Source: Ascoidea asiatica (taxonomy: Eukaryota > Ascomycota > Saccharomycetes > Ascoideales > Ascoideaceae). From it: a stretch of DNA of 64,000 bases. Both the position numbers and the translations under genes were made by a program. Shown one piece after another: positions 52,036 through 62,481 of the stretch. How positions within the stretch are numbered: the first letter of the stretch is position 1; each line of letters begins with the position of its first letter. The stretch is taken from the NCBI GenBank assembly GCA_001600695.1, contig BCKQ01000004.1, positions 1,183,677-1,247,676 on the forward strand, in the 5' to 3' direction. Below the pieces are notes generated by a model that searched no databases, was not told where the DNA came from, and was given only the letters and a program-made list of their open reading frames with translations.

Positions 52036-54042
52036 ATGACTGTACTTTCAACAACTTTAGATCAAAGAAATGGTGTTTCAAATAATCCATCTGAAAATGT
52101 ATCTGAATTTGAAGATGATGAACAAATTATAAATATTCATCCAAAACCAAATTCAAATTTATTAAATTTATCAAATTTATCAATTTCTGATTTTAATAAA
52201 AATTCAAGAAATGAATCTTTTGGTTATTGTAAAAGAATTCCAATTGGTTGGAAAGCTGAACTGTTATATAGTAATAGAAAACCAAAATCAACAAGATTAT
52301 CTGTTGATGGTTCAATTGAATGTGATTTAAAAGGTTTTCAAATTTTAAATTCTCCTTTATTTAATAAAGGTTCTGCTTTTACTTTAGAAGAAAGAATTGC
52401 TTTTGAATTAGAAGGTCTTTTACCTCCTCAAGTTAATACTTTAGATGAACAAGTTGAAAGAGCTTATAAACAATTATCAATGTTAAGAACTCCATTAGGT
52501 AAAAATGATTTTTGTACTTCAATGAGACAACAAAATAAAGTTTTATTTTATGAATTAGTTAGAAGACATATTAGAGAATTATTACCAATAATTTATACTC
52601 CAACTGAAGGTGATGCAATTGCTGCTTTTTCTCATCGTTTTAGAAAACCAGAAGGTTGTTTCTTAGATATTTCTGATCCTGAATCAATTGAAAGAAGAAT
52701 GTCTGTTTTTGGTCAAGATAAAGATGTTGATTATATTGTTGTTTCTGATGGTGAAGGTATTTTAGGTATTGGTGATCAAGGTGTTGGTGGTGTAAGAATT
52801 GCAATTTCAAAATTAGCTTTAATGACTTTATGTGGTGGTATTCATCCTGGTAGAGTTATTCCTGTTTGTCTTGATGTTGGTACAAATAATAAATTATTAT
52901 CTGAAGATGAATTATATATGGGTAATCGTTTTCCAAGAGTTAGAGGTGAAGCTTATGATGCATTTTGTGATAGATTTATTGATGTTATTAAAAATAGATA
53001 TCCAAATGCTGTTGTTCATTTTGAAGATTTTGGTGTTTTAAATGCAAGAAATTTATTAAAAAGATATAGAAATAAAATTTCTTGTTTTAATGATGATATT
53101 CAAGGTACTGGAGCTGTTGTAATGGCTTCAATAATTGCTGCTTTAAATTTTACAAATCGAAATTTATTAGATTCTGAAATTTTAGTTTATGGTTCGGGTT
53201 CTGCAGGTTTAGGTATTGCTGATCAAATTGTTTCACATATGATGACTCATGGAATTTCTGAAATTGAAGCAAGATCAAAAATTCATTGTATGGATAGATA
53301 TGGTTTAATATTAAATTCAATGTCTGAAAATAATTTAGCTTCAAAAGATCAATTAATTTATGCTGATAATGATGATGATTATAAAAATATTAATACAAAA
53401 TCTTTAGTTGAAATTATTGAAAAAGTTAAACCAACTGTTTTAATTGGTTGTTCAACTCAAGCAAGTGCTTTTACTGAAGAAGCTATAAGAATGATGTATA
53501 AATATAATCCAAAACCAATTGTTTTCCCATTATCTAATCCAACAAGACTTCATGAAGCTGTACCAAAAGATTTAATGGAATGGACTGATAATAATGCTTT
53601 AGTTGCAACTGGTTCTCCATTTAAACCAGTTAATGGGTTTGTATCTTCAGAAAATAATAATTGTTTTTCATTTCCAGGAATTGGTTTAGGTGCAGTTTTA
53701 TCAAGATCAAAAATTATTTCAGATGAAATGGTAAGTGCTGCTGTTGATGAATTAGCAAAATTATCACCAAAAGTTAAAAATCCAAAAGCTGGTTTATTAC
53801 CACCAGTTGAAGAAATTGTTTCATGTGCTTCAAGAATTGCAACTGCAGTTATTTTAAAAGCTATTGAACAAGGTTTAGCTAGAATTGAAAATGAAAGACA
53901 ACCAGGTACAAATAAAAATGTTATTGTTCCAAGAGATTTTGATTCTTGTCATGAATGGGTTAAACAACAAATGTGGAAACCAGAATATAGACCAATGATT
54001 AAAGTTGAACATAAAAAAGATATTCATACTCATCAATATTAA
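52036..54042 (+). CDS. MAE1: NAD(P)-dependent malic enzyme (mitochondrial type)
   Basis: 668 residues. Oxidatively decarboxylates malate to pyruvate. Conserved elements in order: LPIIYTPTEGDAIAAFSHRF (~183), SDGEGILGIGDQGVGG (~236), HFEDFGVLNARNLLKRY (~330), FNDDIQGTGAVV (~350, metal and malate site), the nucleotide-binding YGSGSAGLGIADQI (~385) and FPLSNPTRLHEAVPKDLMEW (~495). Size equals Saccharomyces Mae1 (669). The first ~70 residues are polar and Asn/Ser-rich with few basic residues, so a classical mitochondrial presequence is not obvious. Start is the only ATG before the conserved region that fits. Confidence 0.96.
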   Translation: MTVLSTTLDQRNGVSNNPSENVSEFEDDEQIINIHPKPNSNLLNLSNLSISDFNKNSRNESFGYCKRIPIGWKAELLYSNRKPKSTRLSVDGSIECDLKGFQILNSPLFNKGSAFTLEERIAFELEGLLPPQVNTLDEQVERAYKQLSMLRTPLGKNDFCTSMRQQNKVLFYELVRRHIRELLPIIYTPTEGDAIAAFSHRFRKPEGCFLDISDPESIERRMSVFGQDKDVDYIVVSDGEGILGIGDQGVGGVRIAISKLALMTLCGGIHPGRVIPVCLDVGTNNKLLSEDELYMGNRFPRVRGEAYDAFCDRFIDVIKNRYPNAVVHFEDFGVLNARNLLKRYRNKISCFNDDIQGTGAVVMASIIAALNFTNRNLLDSEILVYGSGSAGLGIADQIVSHMMTHGISEIEARSKIHCMDRYGLILNSMSENNLASKDQLIYADNDDDYKNINTKSLVEIIEKVKPTVLIGCSTQASAFTEEAIRMMYKYNPKPIVFPLSNPTRLHEAVPKDLMEWTDNNALVATGSPFKPVNGFVSSENNNCFSFPGIGLGAVLSRSKIISDEMVSAAVDELAKLSPKVKNPKAGLLPPVEEIVSCASRIATAVILKAIEQGLARIENERQPGTNKNVIVPRDFDSCHEWVKQQMWKPEYRPMIKVEHKKDIHTHQY

Positions 54043-55602
54043 TTATCTGAAAATTTTAACTTTATTGATATCTATCTCATTTTCTCATTTTCTTCTTATC
54101 ATTTCATTTTTCCATTTTTCATTTTTCATTCAATACTTTTTCATAATTTCTCATATGGTACTATATCTATCTATTTCTTTACTTTATTTTTGCATCTTTT
54201 ATTAAACTTAAAATATTCACTTGTTTTTCTTTAATCTCTTTGTATTTTTCCTACAAGTTTTGGTTAGTTTTTATATTTCTCTTTCATTTTTTATTTTTTC
54301 ATTCACATAGATTTTCTACAAAATAAAATTAATAATAATAATAATAATACTTATACCTTTCATAAATGATACAAAATTGTAAAAAACTTGTAATTATTAA
54401 CAGTATTTATCACTGTTTATTATATAAATTAAATAAAAATAAAAATTTAAACTGACGCCAGTTTTATGGAACTTCTGATTTTAGTTAAATGTAATTCAAT
54501 GTATGTATATGTTCACGCACGCTTATTACCCAGCGTATTCTATTTTTAAAGTGCGTGACGACAGATTTAGACGAACTGCCTACCACAGCCCGGGTAACTT
54601 TCTACTAGCTCTGTGAACGCCACAATGACAAAAATATTAAAAGGTAAAAATAAATGAAATAGAAATATATTTCATTAGGAAAAAGATAAACAAAAGTGTA
54701 AGTTGCAAAAAAAAATATCTTTCATTGTGGTCAAAATCATGTTTGTGAAATAACAACAATAATAATAATAATAGATCTTTATCTGCTAAGCATGTGCTTT
54801 TGTCGAGTGCATTAACCTTAGTCGATGGTGAAAGAGAAGAATCTCTGCTTTCTGGTCTCATTGGTATTTTTAATTATGTCAGTCTGCTAAACTTGGTGGC
54901 TGGAAATGCATGAAAACCAGGCAATGCAACTTCTGAGCCTGAATGATTTATTGGAATAATTGATCTTGAATCATTTCAAATCATTTTAAAGCTTTTCAAT
55001 ATACTCTTTCAAGAAGTATTTCTTAATTCTTTTGAAATAATAATTTGGTAACTGTGGAGATAATCTAGTTTAACTTAAACGATATTGATATTAATATCGA
55101 ATCAGTCGAAATCATGGATATTAAATAAAAATTAAAGTTATTCATTCATTACGCTCATTACACTTCTAATTATGTCAATAAACTATTAAGAAAAAATGAA
55201 GAGAAATAGATCAAATAATAATTATCAATTAATTCCTTCTATTTTTTATCAATTTGAAAATAATATAAATAATCCTCGAAATGTTCTTTTTTTTAATAAC
55301 TTTCAAAATTAATTTTATTATAAATAATATCAACTCAATTCATATTATTCAATTCAAATTCACTTCAATTTAATAATCTTTAATTGAAAAAAAATTATAT
55401 ATATAATTACTCTATCAATCACTTATATTTTCTCAAATCAAATCAAATCAAATCAATTCAATTCAATAAATTTAAAATCAATTATAATTGCATTCACTTT
55501 AATCTAAACAAAAATAACAAACCCTTAATCACAAATTTCAATTATTAATCATTTACTAATTGAATATCAACATAATATCTTTTCAGTAATAAGAATTTAA
55601 AA
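54043..55602. other. Promoter region of the PIR gene
   Basis: 1.56 kb. A pyrimidine-rich MAE1 3' UTR (to ~54320) is followed by two GC-richer patches (about 54450-54620 and 54780-54935). The first holds a CGGGTAA core (54591-54597) and GCACGC/GCGTGAC elements. Closer to the gene lie a CGATATT/AATATCG inverted repeat (about 55080-55099) and AAATC repeats (about 55434-55460). No RNA gene is seen. Confidence 0.5.
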
Positions 55603-56889
55603 ATGAAGTTATCTTGTTCAATCTTAACTTCAATTGCTTTATTAATAATATCTTCAAAAGCTGCTTATATTCCTTCTGATCCATGGACAACTTTAACTCC
55701 AAGTGATACTTTATCAAATGGTTTAACAAATTATGCATCTTCATTCGGTATTGAAATTGTTACAATTTCAAATAATACTTTAGTTAAAAGAGATGTATCT
55801 CAAATTACAGATGGTCAAATTCAAGCTGCAACTTCAACTTCAACAACTTCTATTTCTTTAACTACAATCACTTCTGCAGCTCCAGTAAGTCAAATTGGTG
55901 ATGGTCAAATACAAGCTACAACTGCAACACCTGCTCAAGTTGTTTCTCAAATTGGTGATGGACAAATTCAAGCAACAACTGCTACTCCTGTTTCCACTAC
56001 AGCTGAAGTTGTAAGTCAAATTGGTGATGGTCAGATACAAGCTACAACAGCTACTACTGTGGCAACTACTGCAGAAGTAGTCTCACAAATCGATGATGGA
56101 CAAATACAAGCTACTACTGCCACTTCTGTCGCTACAACTGCTGAAGTTGTTTCACAAATTGGAGATGGTCAAATTCAAGCTACTACTGCTACCACAGCTC
56201 AAGTTGTAAGTCAAATTGGAGATGGTCAAATACAAGCAACAACCGCAACCACTGCTCAAGTTGTTTCACAAATTGGTGATGGACAAATTCAAGCTACCAC
56301 TGCCACCACTGCCACCACAGCTCAAGTAGTATCTCAAATCGGCGACGGTCAAATACAAGCAACTACAGCTACAACTGAAACTACTGCTCAAGCAGTTTCT
56401 CAAATCAATGATGGTCAAATTCAAGCAACTACTTTAACTTCATCTTATATCACTCCAACAGCTTCTGCTGCTTCTCAAATAACTGATGGTCAAGTCCAAG
56501 CTACAACTGGAACAACCTCAACTACATCAACTAATACTGCCTCAACTTCAGATTCCGCAGAAACTATTGGATCATTTTCTCATGATGTTTCATGTAATAC
56601 TAATTCTACATTATCAATGACTTTAAGTAATGGAATTTTATCAGATTCAAAAGGTAGAATTGGTTCAATTGTTGCAAATAGACAATTTCAATTTGATGGT
56701 CCTCCACAAGCTGGTGCTATTTATGCTGCTGGTTGGTCTGTTAATCCAGAAACTGGTTATTTAACAATTGGTACAAATGATGAATTTTATCAATGTTTAA
56801 GTGGTAATTTTTATAATTTATATGATCAAGATATTGGATCTGTTTGTTATCCTGTTCATTTAAAAATTGTTGATTTAATTACCTGTTAA
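55603..56889 (+). CDS. PIR-family cell wall protein
   Basis: 428 residues, secreted. Signal peptide at ~1-20 ([20 protein letters not shown]), propeptide ending in a Kex2 site Lys62-Arg63, then eleven internal repeats of SQIxDGQxQAxT (~66-310). The Gln in the repeat is the residue that forms an alkali-labile ester to beta-1,3-glucan. The C-terminal domain has four cysteines spaced 66, 16 and 12 residues apart with the last Cys terminal, exactly the PIR signature. Repeats are linked by Thr/Ala-rich spacers likely O-mannosylated. It strengthens the lateral wall by cross-linking glucan. The Saccharomyces counterparts are Pir1/Hsp150/Pir3/Cis3; the specific orthologue is unclear. Confidence 0.95.
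   Translation: MKLSCSILTSIALLIISSKAAYIPSDPWTTLTPSDTLSNGLTNYASSFGIEIVTISNNTLVKRDVSQITDGQIQAATSTSTTSISLTTITSAAPVSQIGDGQIQATTATPAQVVSQIGDGQIQATTATPVSTTAEVVSQIGDGQIQATTATTVATTAEVVSQIDDGQIQATTATSVATTAEVVSQIGDGQIQATTATTAQVVSQIGDGQIQATTATTAQVVSQIGDGQIQATTATTATTAQVVSQIGDGQIQATTATTETTAQAVSQINDGQIQATTLTSSYITPTASAASQITDGQVQATTGTTSTTSTNTASTSDSAETIGSFSHDVSCNTNSTLSMTLSNGILSDSKGRIGSIVANRQFQFDGPPQAGAIYAAGWSVNPETGYLTIGTNDEFYQCLSGNFYNLYDQDIGSVCYPVHLKIVDLITC
55798..56512 (+). repeat. PIR coding repeats (11 copies)
   Basis: Eleven copies of the SQI[GTDN]DGQ[IV]QA unit. Most are separated by Thr/Ala spacers of 7-17 residues ending AQVV or AEVV. The middle copies are near-identical in protein but differ at synonymous positions, so the array is old enough to have diverged in DNA; length variation between strains is likely. 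Confidence 0.9.
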
Positions 56890-57678
56890 TTAACTTAACT
56901 TACTTTATTCTTTATCTTATTCTTTTTTGTCTTATTTTTTTTGGTTTTTAATGGTTCTATTTTATCAGTAATTTTTTTATACTGATTTTAAATATTATTT
57001 GTCATGGTTATGATATTTTTTTGGTGATTCTAACAGGGTTAATTTCTCATTCCAAATTTTTTTTATTTTTTATTACTATTTCTTTGTTTTAAAACATTTA
57101 AAGGCAAGGTCGGCTGCATTTATGGATTAGAATTTCTAATAATATTACTTTTTTTTTTCTTCTTTCTTATCTTTTAATTCATATAGATATATATTCAATA
57201 CATTTAGCTTTATAATTAAAGCTTTTGCAAAATAATTAATTGTAGTATTTTTATTATTTATTTAAAACTGTATAATGTAAATAAAGTTTAGAATGATAGA
57301 AAATTAAGATTTAAGTTTAGGTATTGCTAATAAAGATTTAGATCTCTTATCCGTGATCCGGGCCATGGAGCTAGTTTTGAATTATTAAAGTTTAAATATA
57401 TAAAAAATGAGCAATCATCAAAAATCATAGCAAATAAAAAATGAAATGAAATAATTATAGAACTAAAAAAGGATAAAAAGAAGATAATAAATATTTTTTT
57501 GTTAATTAATTGTTATTTAATTATTGATAAATTGTTATTTAATTGTTGATTGATTAATTGTTACTAATCTAAGATGATTTATATATATATATATTTATAT
57601 GTTTATTTAATAAAATATATTAAAAATACAGTTTACTATCAATTTTGTCAAATAATAGGTTATTTTTATATATATAAA
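56890..57678. other. Intergenic region downstream of the PIR gene
   Basis: About 790 bp, AT-rich, with a T-rich PIR 3' UTR, a small GCAAGGTCGGCTGC patch (57101-57114) and ATCCGTGATCCGGGCC near 57350. An in-frame ATG at 57574 precedes the chosen start of the next gene; its 35 codons are Tyr/Ile-only-like and resemble leader DNA. Confidence 0.4.
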
Positions 57679-58449
57679 ATGGAATTTGGTGAATTATTTA
57701 TAGATTTTAAAATTTCAATTAATGAAAAAGAATTTAAATTAGATAAATATGATATAATCAAAGGAAATAAAAAGAATGAAATGAATGAGAAAGATAATGA
57801 AGATGATAAAAATGCCAAGAAACGAAAAAAAGTAAAAAATTTAGATAAAATTAATAAATTACCAACAAGAGATAAATTAATTAAAGAAATTAAAAGAATA
57901 AGAACAAAAACTCAAAAGAAGAATAAAATTTTTAAAGTTTTAAAAGTTAAAGTAAATTCAAATTTAAATTCAAATTCAATTTCAAATTCAAATTCAAATT
58001 CAAATACAATTTTTAAACCATTTAAATTAATTGGTGAATCATTTTTAAATCCAAATAGAAATTCAATTTTTAATTCAAGTGATATTAATATTAATTTAAA
58101 TAAATTAAAAAATGAGAATTTAATTATAAAAACTTTAAATTTTAATACATTGAAAAGAATTTTTATTAATAATAATAATAAAAATATTGAAGATTTTAAA
58201 AATTTTAAAAGTTTTAAAATGGAAAATGATAAAAATGATATTTTTTTAAAAAATTATAGAAATGAAGTAACTAAAGATATTAAAAGGTTTAATAATATAA
58301 AATTATCAATTTTTAAAAAGGAAAATGATTTAAATATCAATGAAAATGGATATTTTATAAGAACTTTGGAAATGAAAAAAGAGAAAAAAAATGTTCTTTT
58401 AAAGAAAGCAATTTTTAGAAGTTATTTACAAAAAAAGTTTGAAAAGTGA
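57679..58449 (+). CDS. Unknown Lys/Asn-rich protein, 256 aa
   Basis: Not recognised. I start at MEFGELFIDFKISINEKEF because the 35 upstream in-frame codons (from 57574) are TAT/ATA repeats with no coding feel. A basic stretch KKRKKVKNLDKINK (~48-65) and KRIRTKTQKKNKIFKVLKVK look like nuclear or nucleolar targeting, followed by a SNSN run, IFKPFKLIGESFLNPNR, and a Lys-rich C terminus. No membrane segment. It is very basic overall. It could be a small nucleolar or RNA-binding protein or a lineage-specific gene. Confidence 0.45.
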   Translation: MEFGELFIDFKISINEKEFKLDKYDIIKGNKKNEMNEKDNEDDKNAKKRKKVKNLDKINKLPTRDKLIKEIKRIRTKTQKKNKIFKVLKVKVNSNLNSNSISNSNSNSNTIFKPFKLIGESFLNPNRNSIFNSSDININLNKLKNENLIIKTLNFNTLKRIFINNNNKNIEDFKNFKSFKMENDKNDIFLKNYRNEVTKDIKRFNNIKLSIFKKENDLNINENGYFIRTLEMKKEKKNVLLKKAIFRSYLQKKFEK

Positions 58450-59844
58450 AAAATGTAATTTGAGTATGATTATTATCATAAACGGGTATTTATTTGAAGT
58501 GAAAAAAGTATTTTCAAGGGATATAAATAGGTTATACAGTGGATAAAGTATTTTATAGATTTATAACTTGCACCAAATTATATGTCTCTTAAAAATGTGG
58601 ACATATTTTGGAGGGGTGTTCTCTTAATTACTCTACTTCTCATAAATACACCGTTAAAAGAGAAGAGACCTGAGTTTTGTCGTTCTTTGAATTACGAGGG
58701 TATTTCAGCCATAGTCACGTTACATTTTAAATGAGGATTGCATGTGACATTAGCTAAGCACTGCTACTTTTTTGTGCTTCAATGGTTCTGGATTAGGAAT
58801 GTGGATGTGGACAAAGAAAAGAAGGCCGCTGGAAACGCGGAGAGGCCGTGGAGTAGCAGGTTACCCTGCGGCGAGTGCGTGGCTTCCGAATGTCCACGCC
58901 GCGGAGATTCCTAATTGAACAGCAGAAAAAGCGACGAGAGCAGCGACTCCAGAGCCACGCCGCCGGGTAACCCTTCCGTGGCCAAACTTCTTCTCCAAAC
59001 CCAGAACTTCGGTTCGTTTGCCGTGACTTGACTTTGGCTTTGACTTTGGCTTTGGCTTTGGGTGAGTCGAAACCCACAGAACTGATCTTGAAATATCCAA
59101 GCAGAATCAACATAATAAACATAATCAAAAGAAAGAAGATAATAAACAAAATAAACAAAATAAACAAAATAAACAACAGAATAAATAATTAAATGAAGCA
59201 AAACAAGACAAAACAAGACAAAACAAGATAAAACAGACCTGAGAAAGAAAACAGATTCAATTCACCCCCTGAGTTAAAAACTGTTCAAATTTTGTCAATT
59301 TCGCAGTTCTCGCAGCCCCCACGAATAATTGCCGATCTTCTCGGCTGCCTCCACCCCACGAAACCGCAATCTAATCAAAATCTGATAAAAATCGAGTGAA
59401 AATGACTTTAATCACTGATAAAATAAGTAAATGTAAATAATTGAATCAAGTAAAATAAGTAAATTGGTTTAAATCGATAATAAAATAAATGAAATAATAC
59501 GAAATAATGAAATAAAAATAATTAAACTAAAGCCAATTATCAATCAATGATATAGTAGTAATATTACTATGAAAGAAAATTGAAGATATAAATAGTTCCT
59601 ATTATTCTCTTAAATGATAAATTCAATTCAATAAATTTTAATCTATTTTTCATCAATTTTCTTAAATTAATTTCCCCAGACTATTTTTATTCTTATTCTT
59701 ATTCTTTAATTGCATATCTTTATTCATACTTTCATATTCTCATATTCTCATATATTCATATTCGTACTTTCATATTCATATTCATATTCTTATATATAAT
59801 ATAATATAATATAATATAATATATATATATATATATATTTCATA
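58450..59844. other. Promoter region of DLD1 with the GC-richest island
   Basis: 1.4 kb. The core island (about 58790-59070) contains GGCCGC...GCGG, GCGTGG...CCACGC and GCCACG...CGTGGC inverted repeats, a CGGGTAA core (58964-58970) and TTTGGC repeats (about 59033-59062). A second C-rich patch lies at about 59300-59365. AT repeats and TTCATATTC/TATAA tandems (about 59725-59840) run to the start codon. The overlapping open frames on the minus strand (58793-59216) are composition artefacts. Confidence 0.5.
59797..59839. repeat. TATAA/TA microsatellite at the DLD1 start
   Basis: TATAA pentamers pass into a (TA)n run ending five bases before the DLD1 ATG. It likely doubles as core promoter or leader. 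Confidence 0.7.
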
Positions 59845-61611
59845 ATGTTTAATAATATTACAAAAAGAAATATAATTCATTCAAAATCTTTGATAAACTA
59901 TAATTTAAATAGTAATTTAAATAATAGTTTATTCAAAAATAACTATCAATTTAAAAGATTTAATTCAAGTACCAATACTAAAACAAACTCAAATAATAAT
60001 TCAAATAAATCTACTTTTAATAAATTAATTATATATTCTTCATTATTTATTTCTGGTATAATTATTGGTTCATATTCAACAATTAATAAAATTTATAATA
60101 ATCCTCCAAATGATTTATTTCCAAAAAATTCAATAACTAAATTAAATGATTTAAATAAATTAAATTATGGTACAATTAATGATTATGAAATTGCTTTTAA
60201 AAAAATTAAAGAAATTTTAAATAATAATAATGAATTTTTTTCAACTTCAAAAAGTGAATTAGATAATCATTCTGATACTTATTGGAATAGTCATCATGCT
60301 AATGATAATCAAAGACCACAAATGATTGTTTGGCCAAGTTCAACAATTGAAGTTTCTAAAATTTTAAAAATTTGTAATGATTATAAAATTCCAGTAACTC
60401 CATATTCTGGTGGTACTTCTTTAGAAGGTCATTTTATACCAACAAGAGGTGGAATTTGTTTAGATTTAAATAAAATGAATAAAATTTTAAATCTTAATCA
60501 AAATGATTTAGATATAACTGTACAACCAAGTGTTGGTTGGGAAGATTTAGAAGAATATTTATTACCAAAAGGTTTAAAATTTGGTCCAGATCCAGGTCCA
60601 GGTGCTGAAATTGGTGGTATGATTGCAACTTCATGTTCTGGTACAAATGCTGCAAGATATGGTACAATGAAAGAAAATGTTTTAAGTTTAACTGTAGTTT
60701 TAGCTGATGGTACAATAATTAAAACAAAAAAAAGACCAAGAAAATCTTCTGCAGGTTATAATTTAACAGGTTTATTTATTGGTAGTGAAGGTACTTTAGG
60801 TATTGTTACTGAAGCAATTTTAAAATTAAATGTTATACCAAAAAATGAAACTGTTGCTGTTGTTTCATTTCCTTCAATTGAAAATGCTGCAAATTCTGTT
60901 CAGGATATAATTTCAAATGGTATTCAAGTTAATGCTGTTGAATTATTAGATGATAAAATGATGAATTGTATTAATAAAAGTGGTGAAACTTCAAAAATTT
61001 GGTTGGAAAAACCAACTTTATTTTTTAAATTAAGTGGTTCAGATTTAACTTTAAAAGAAATGATTTCAAATGTTAAAAAAATTACAAATAATAATAAAAG
61101 TTTAAATTTTGAATTTGCAAAAAATGATGAAGAAAAACATGAATTATGGAGTGCAAGAAAAGTTGCTTTATGGTCAACAATTAATTATGGTAAACAATCA
61201 AATCCAAATATTCAAATTTGGACAACTGATGTTGCTGTTCCAGTTTCAAAATTAGCTAAAGTTTTAAAAGAAACTAAAGATGATATGAATAATTCAGGTT
61301 TAACTGCAACTTTAGTTGGTCATGCAGGTGATGGAAATTTTCATGCATTTTTATTATATGATCCAAAAGAAAGAAAAATTGCTCAAGATTTAGTTGATAG
61401 AATGGTTAAAAGAGCTTTAGATAATGATGGTACTTGTACTGGTGAACATGGTGTTGGTTTTGGTAAAAGAGATTATTTAATTGATGAAATTGGTGAAGAT
61501 CCAATTAGTTTAATGAGAAAAATTAAATTATCTTTAGATCCAAATAGAATCTTAAATGCTGATAAAATTTTTAGAATTGATCCAAATGAACCAATTTATG
61601 AATATAACTAA
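59845..61611 (+). CDS. DLD1: D-lactate dehydrogenase (cytochrome), mitochondrial
   Basis: 588 residues. FAD enzyme that oxidises D-lactate to pyruvate and passes electrons to cytochrome c. A basic, Asn-rich mitochondrial presequence (~1-45) and a membrane anchor LIIYSSLFISGIIIGSYS (~61-78) precede the FAD-binding PCMH domain with VTPYSGGTSLEGHFIPTRGG (~186) and GPDPGPGAEIGGMIATSCSG. The FAD-oxidase C domain has GHAGDGNFHAF (~492) and GTCTGEHGVGFGKRDYL (~530), which carry the conserved His residues. Size equals Saccharomyces Dld1 (587). It lies in the inner membrane facing the intermembrane space. Start chosen at MFNNITKR, giving a plausible targeting signal. Confidence 0.95.
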   Translation: MFNNITKRNIIHSKSLINYNLNSNLNNSLFKNNYQFKRFNSSTNTKTNSNNNSNKSTFNKLIIYSSLFISGIIIGSYSTINKIYNNPPNDLFPKNSITKLNDLNKLNYGTINDYEIAFKKIKEILNNNNEFFSTSKSELDNHSDTYWNSHHANDNQRPQMIVWPSSTIEVSKILKICNDYKIPVTPYSGGTSLEGHFIPTRGGICLDLNKMNKILNLNQNDLDITVQPSVGWEDLEEYLLPKGLKFGPDPGPGAEIGGMIATSCSGTNAARYGTMKENVLSLTVVLADGTIIKTKKRPRKSSAGYNLTGLFIGSEGTLGIVTEAILKLNVIPKNETVAVVSFPSIENAANSVQDIISNGIQVNAVELLDDKMMNCINKSGETSKIWLEKPTLFFKLSGSDLTLKEMISNVKKITNNNKSLNFEFAKNDEEKHELWSARKVALWSTINYGKQSNPNIQIWTTDVAVPVSKLAKVLKETKDDMNNSGLTATLVGHAGDGNFHAFLLYDPKERKIAQDLVDRMVKRALDNDGTCTGEHGVGFGKRDYLIDEIGEDPISLMRKIKLSLDPNRILNADKIFRIDPNEPIYEYN

Positions 61612-61625
61612 TATTCCAACTTTTT

Positions 61626-61664
<39 letters not shown>

Positions 61665-62481
61665 CATACACAACAACTCTTAAAGCTTGTATAATATCAC
61701 TCATTTCTATTCTTTATTTTCTATTTCCATTCTTTTTCTTATCTTCATTACAAATATTCAATATAGATTATCAGATAAATAAAATAAATTAATTTAAAAT
61801 TTTAAAAAATGTTCTTGAAGCCAGTTCTGCGGGTCCCGTTTTCCCAACGCAGTCTCCTGTCAAGCAATGCAGTCCCACACCGACCCACCTCTTTTAACCG
61901 CCACCCGCAGAAATTTGAACTTTAAAAAACCCACCGCCAATTCCAAATTCAAATCTGGGAAAATTTCCAAATGAACACATTTTTTGCTATCTCTTTCCAT
62001 TTGTATTTATTGTCTTTATTGTTCATTGTCTTTATTTATTTGCATTTATCTCTGTTTAATCGTATTTATTCGTATTAATCTTAAAAATATATATTTCATC
62101 TAATTGCTTTTATCTCTATCACTTTCAAGCTATCATTCTATCAATTAACAATATTGATATTCCTTGGTTTCTCATTCAAATCAATTGAAAGTAGAATAAA
62201 ATAAACATTCTTTATCAGGGGCTATCTTTATCCAAGGCTAGCTTTATATTTTGCTATATTATCAATATTCAATAAATCAATAAATTAATAAATTAATAAA
62301 TTAATAAATTAATACAATAAATACGATAATCTAATTTAATTATTCAATATATGTTGCTTCAAGCCATATTCATTGCTTTATCATGATTATTATCCTTATT
62401 TTCAAATCATTTTCTGTACAATAATTTAATCTAATTTATTTATTTCATAAAATATTATTTTATAAGAAATAAGATAAATAA
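61612..62481. other. Intergenic region between DLD1 and HPR1-like gene
   Basis: 870 bp. A (CTTT)n microsatellite (61621-61664) follows the DLD1 stop. A GC-rich island (about 61808-61965), rich in CCCAC/CCACC on the + strand, lies 0.5-0.7 kb before the next gene. AATTAATA repeats are at about 62270-62310. No RNA gene is recognised. Confidence 0.5.
61621..61664. repeat. (CTTT)n microsatellite
   Basis: About ten perfect CTTT units directly downstream of DLD1, in its likely 3' UTR. Confidence 0.9.

Noticed and set aside
58793-59216. Three overlapping minus-strand ORFs upstream of DLD1
   Set aside because: Frames overlap each other in the GC-richest island and include SQSQ-type repeats from the TTTGGC array; typical composition artefacts.
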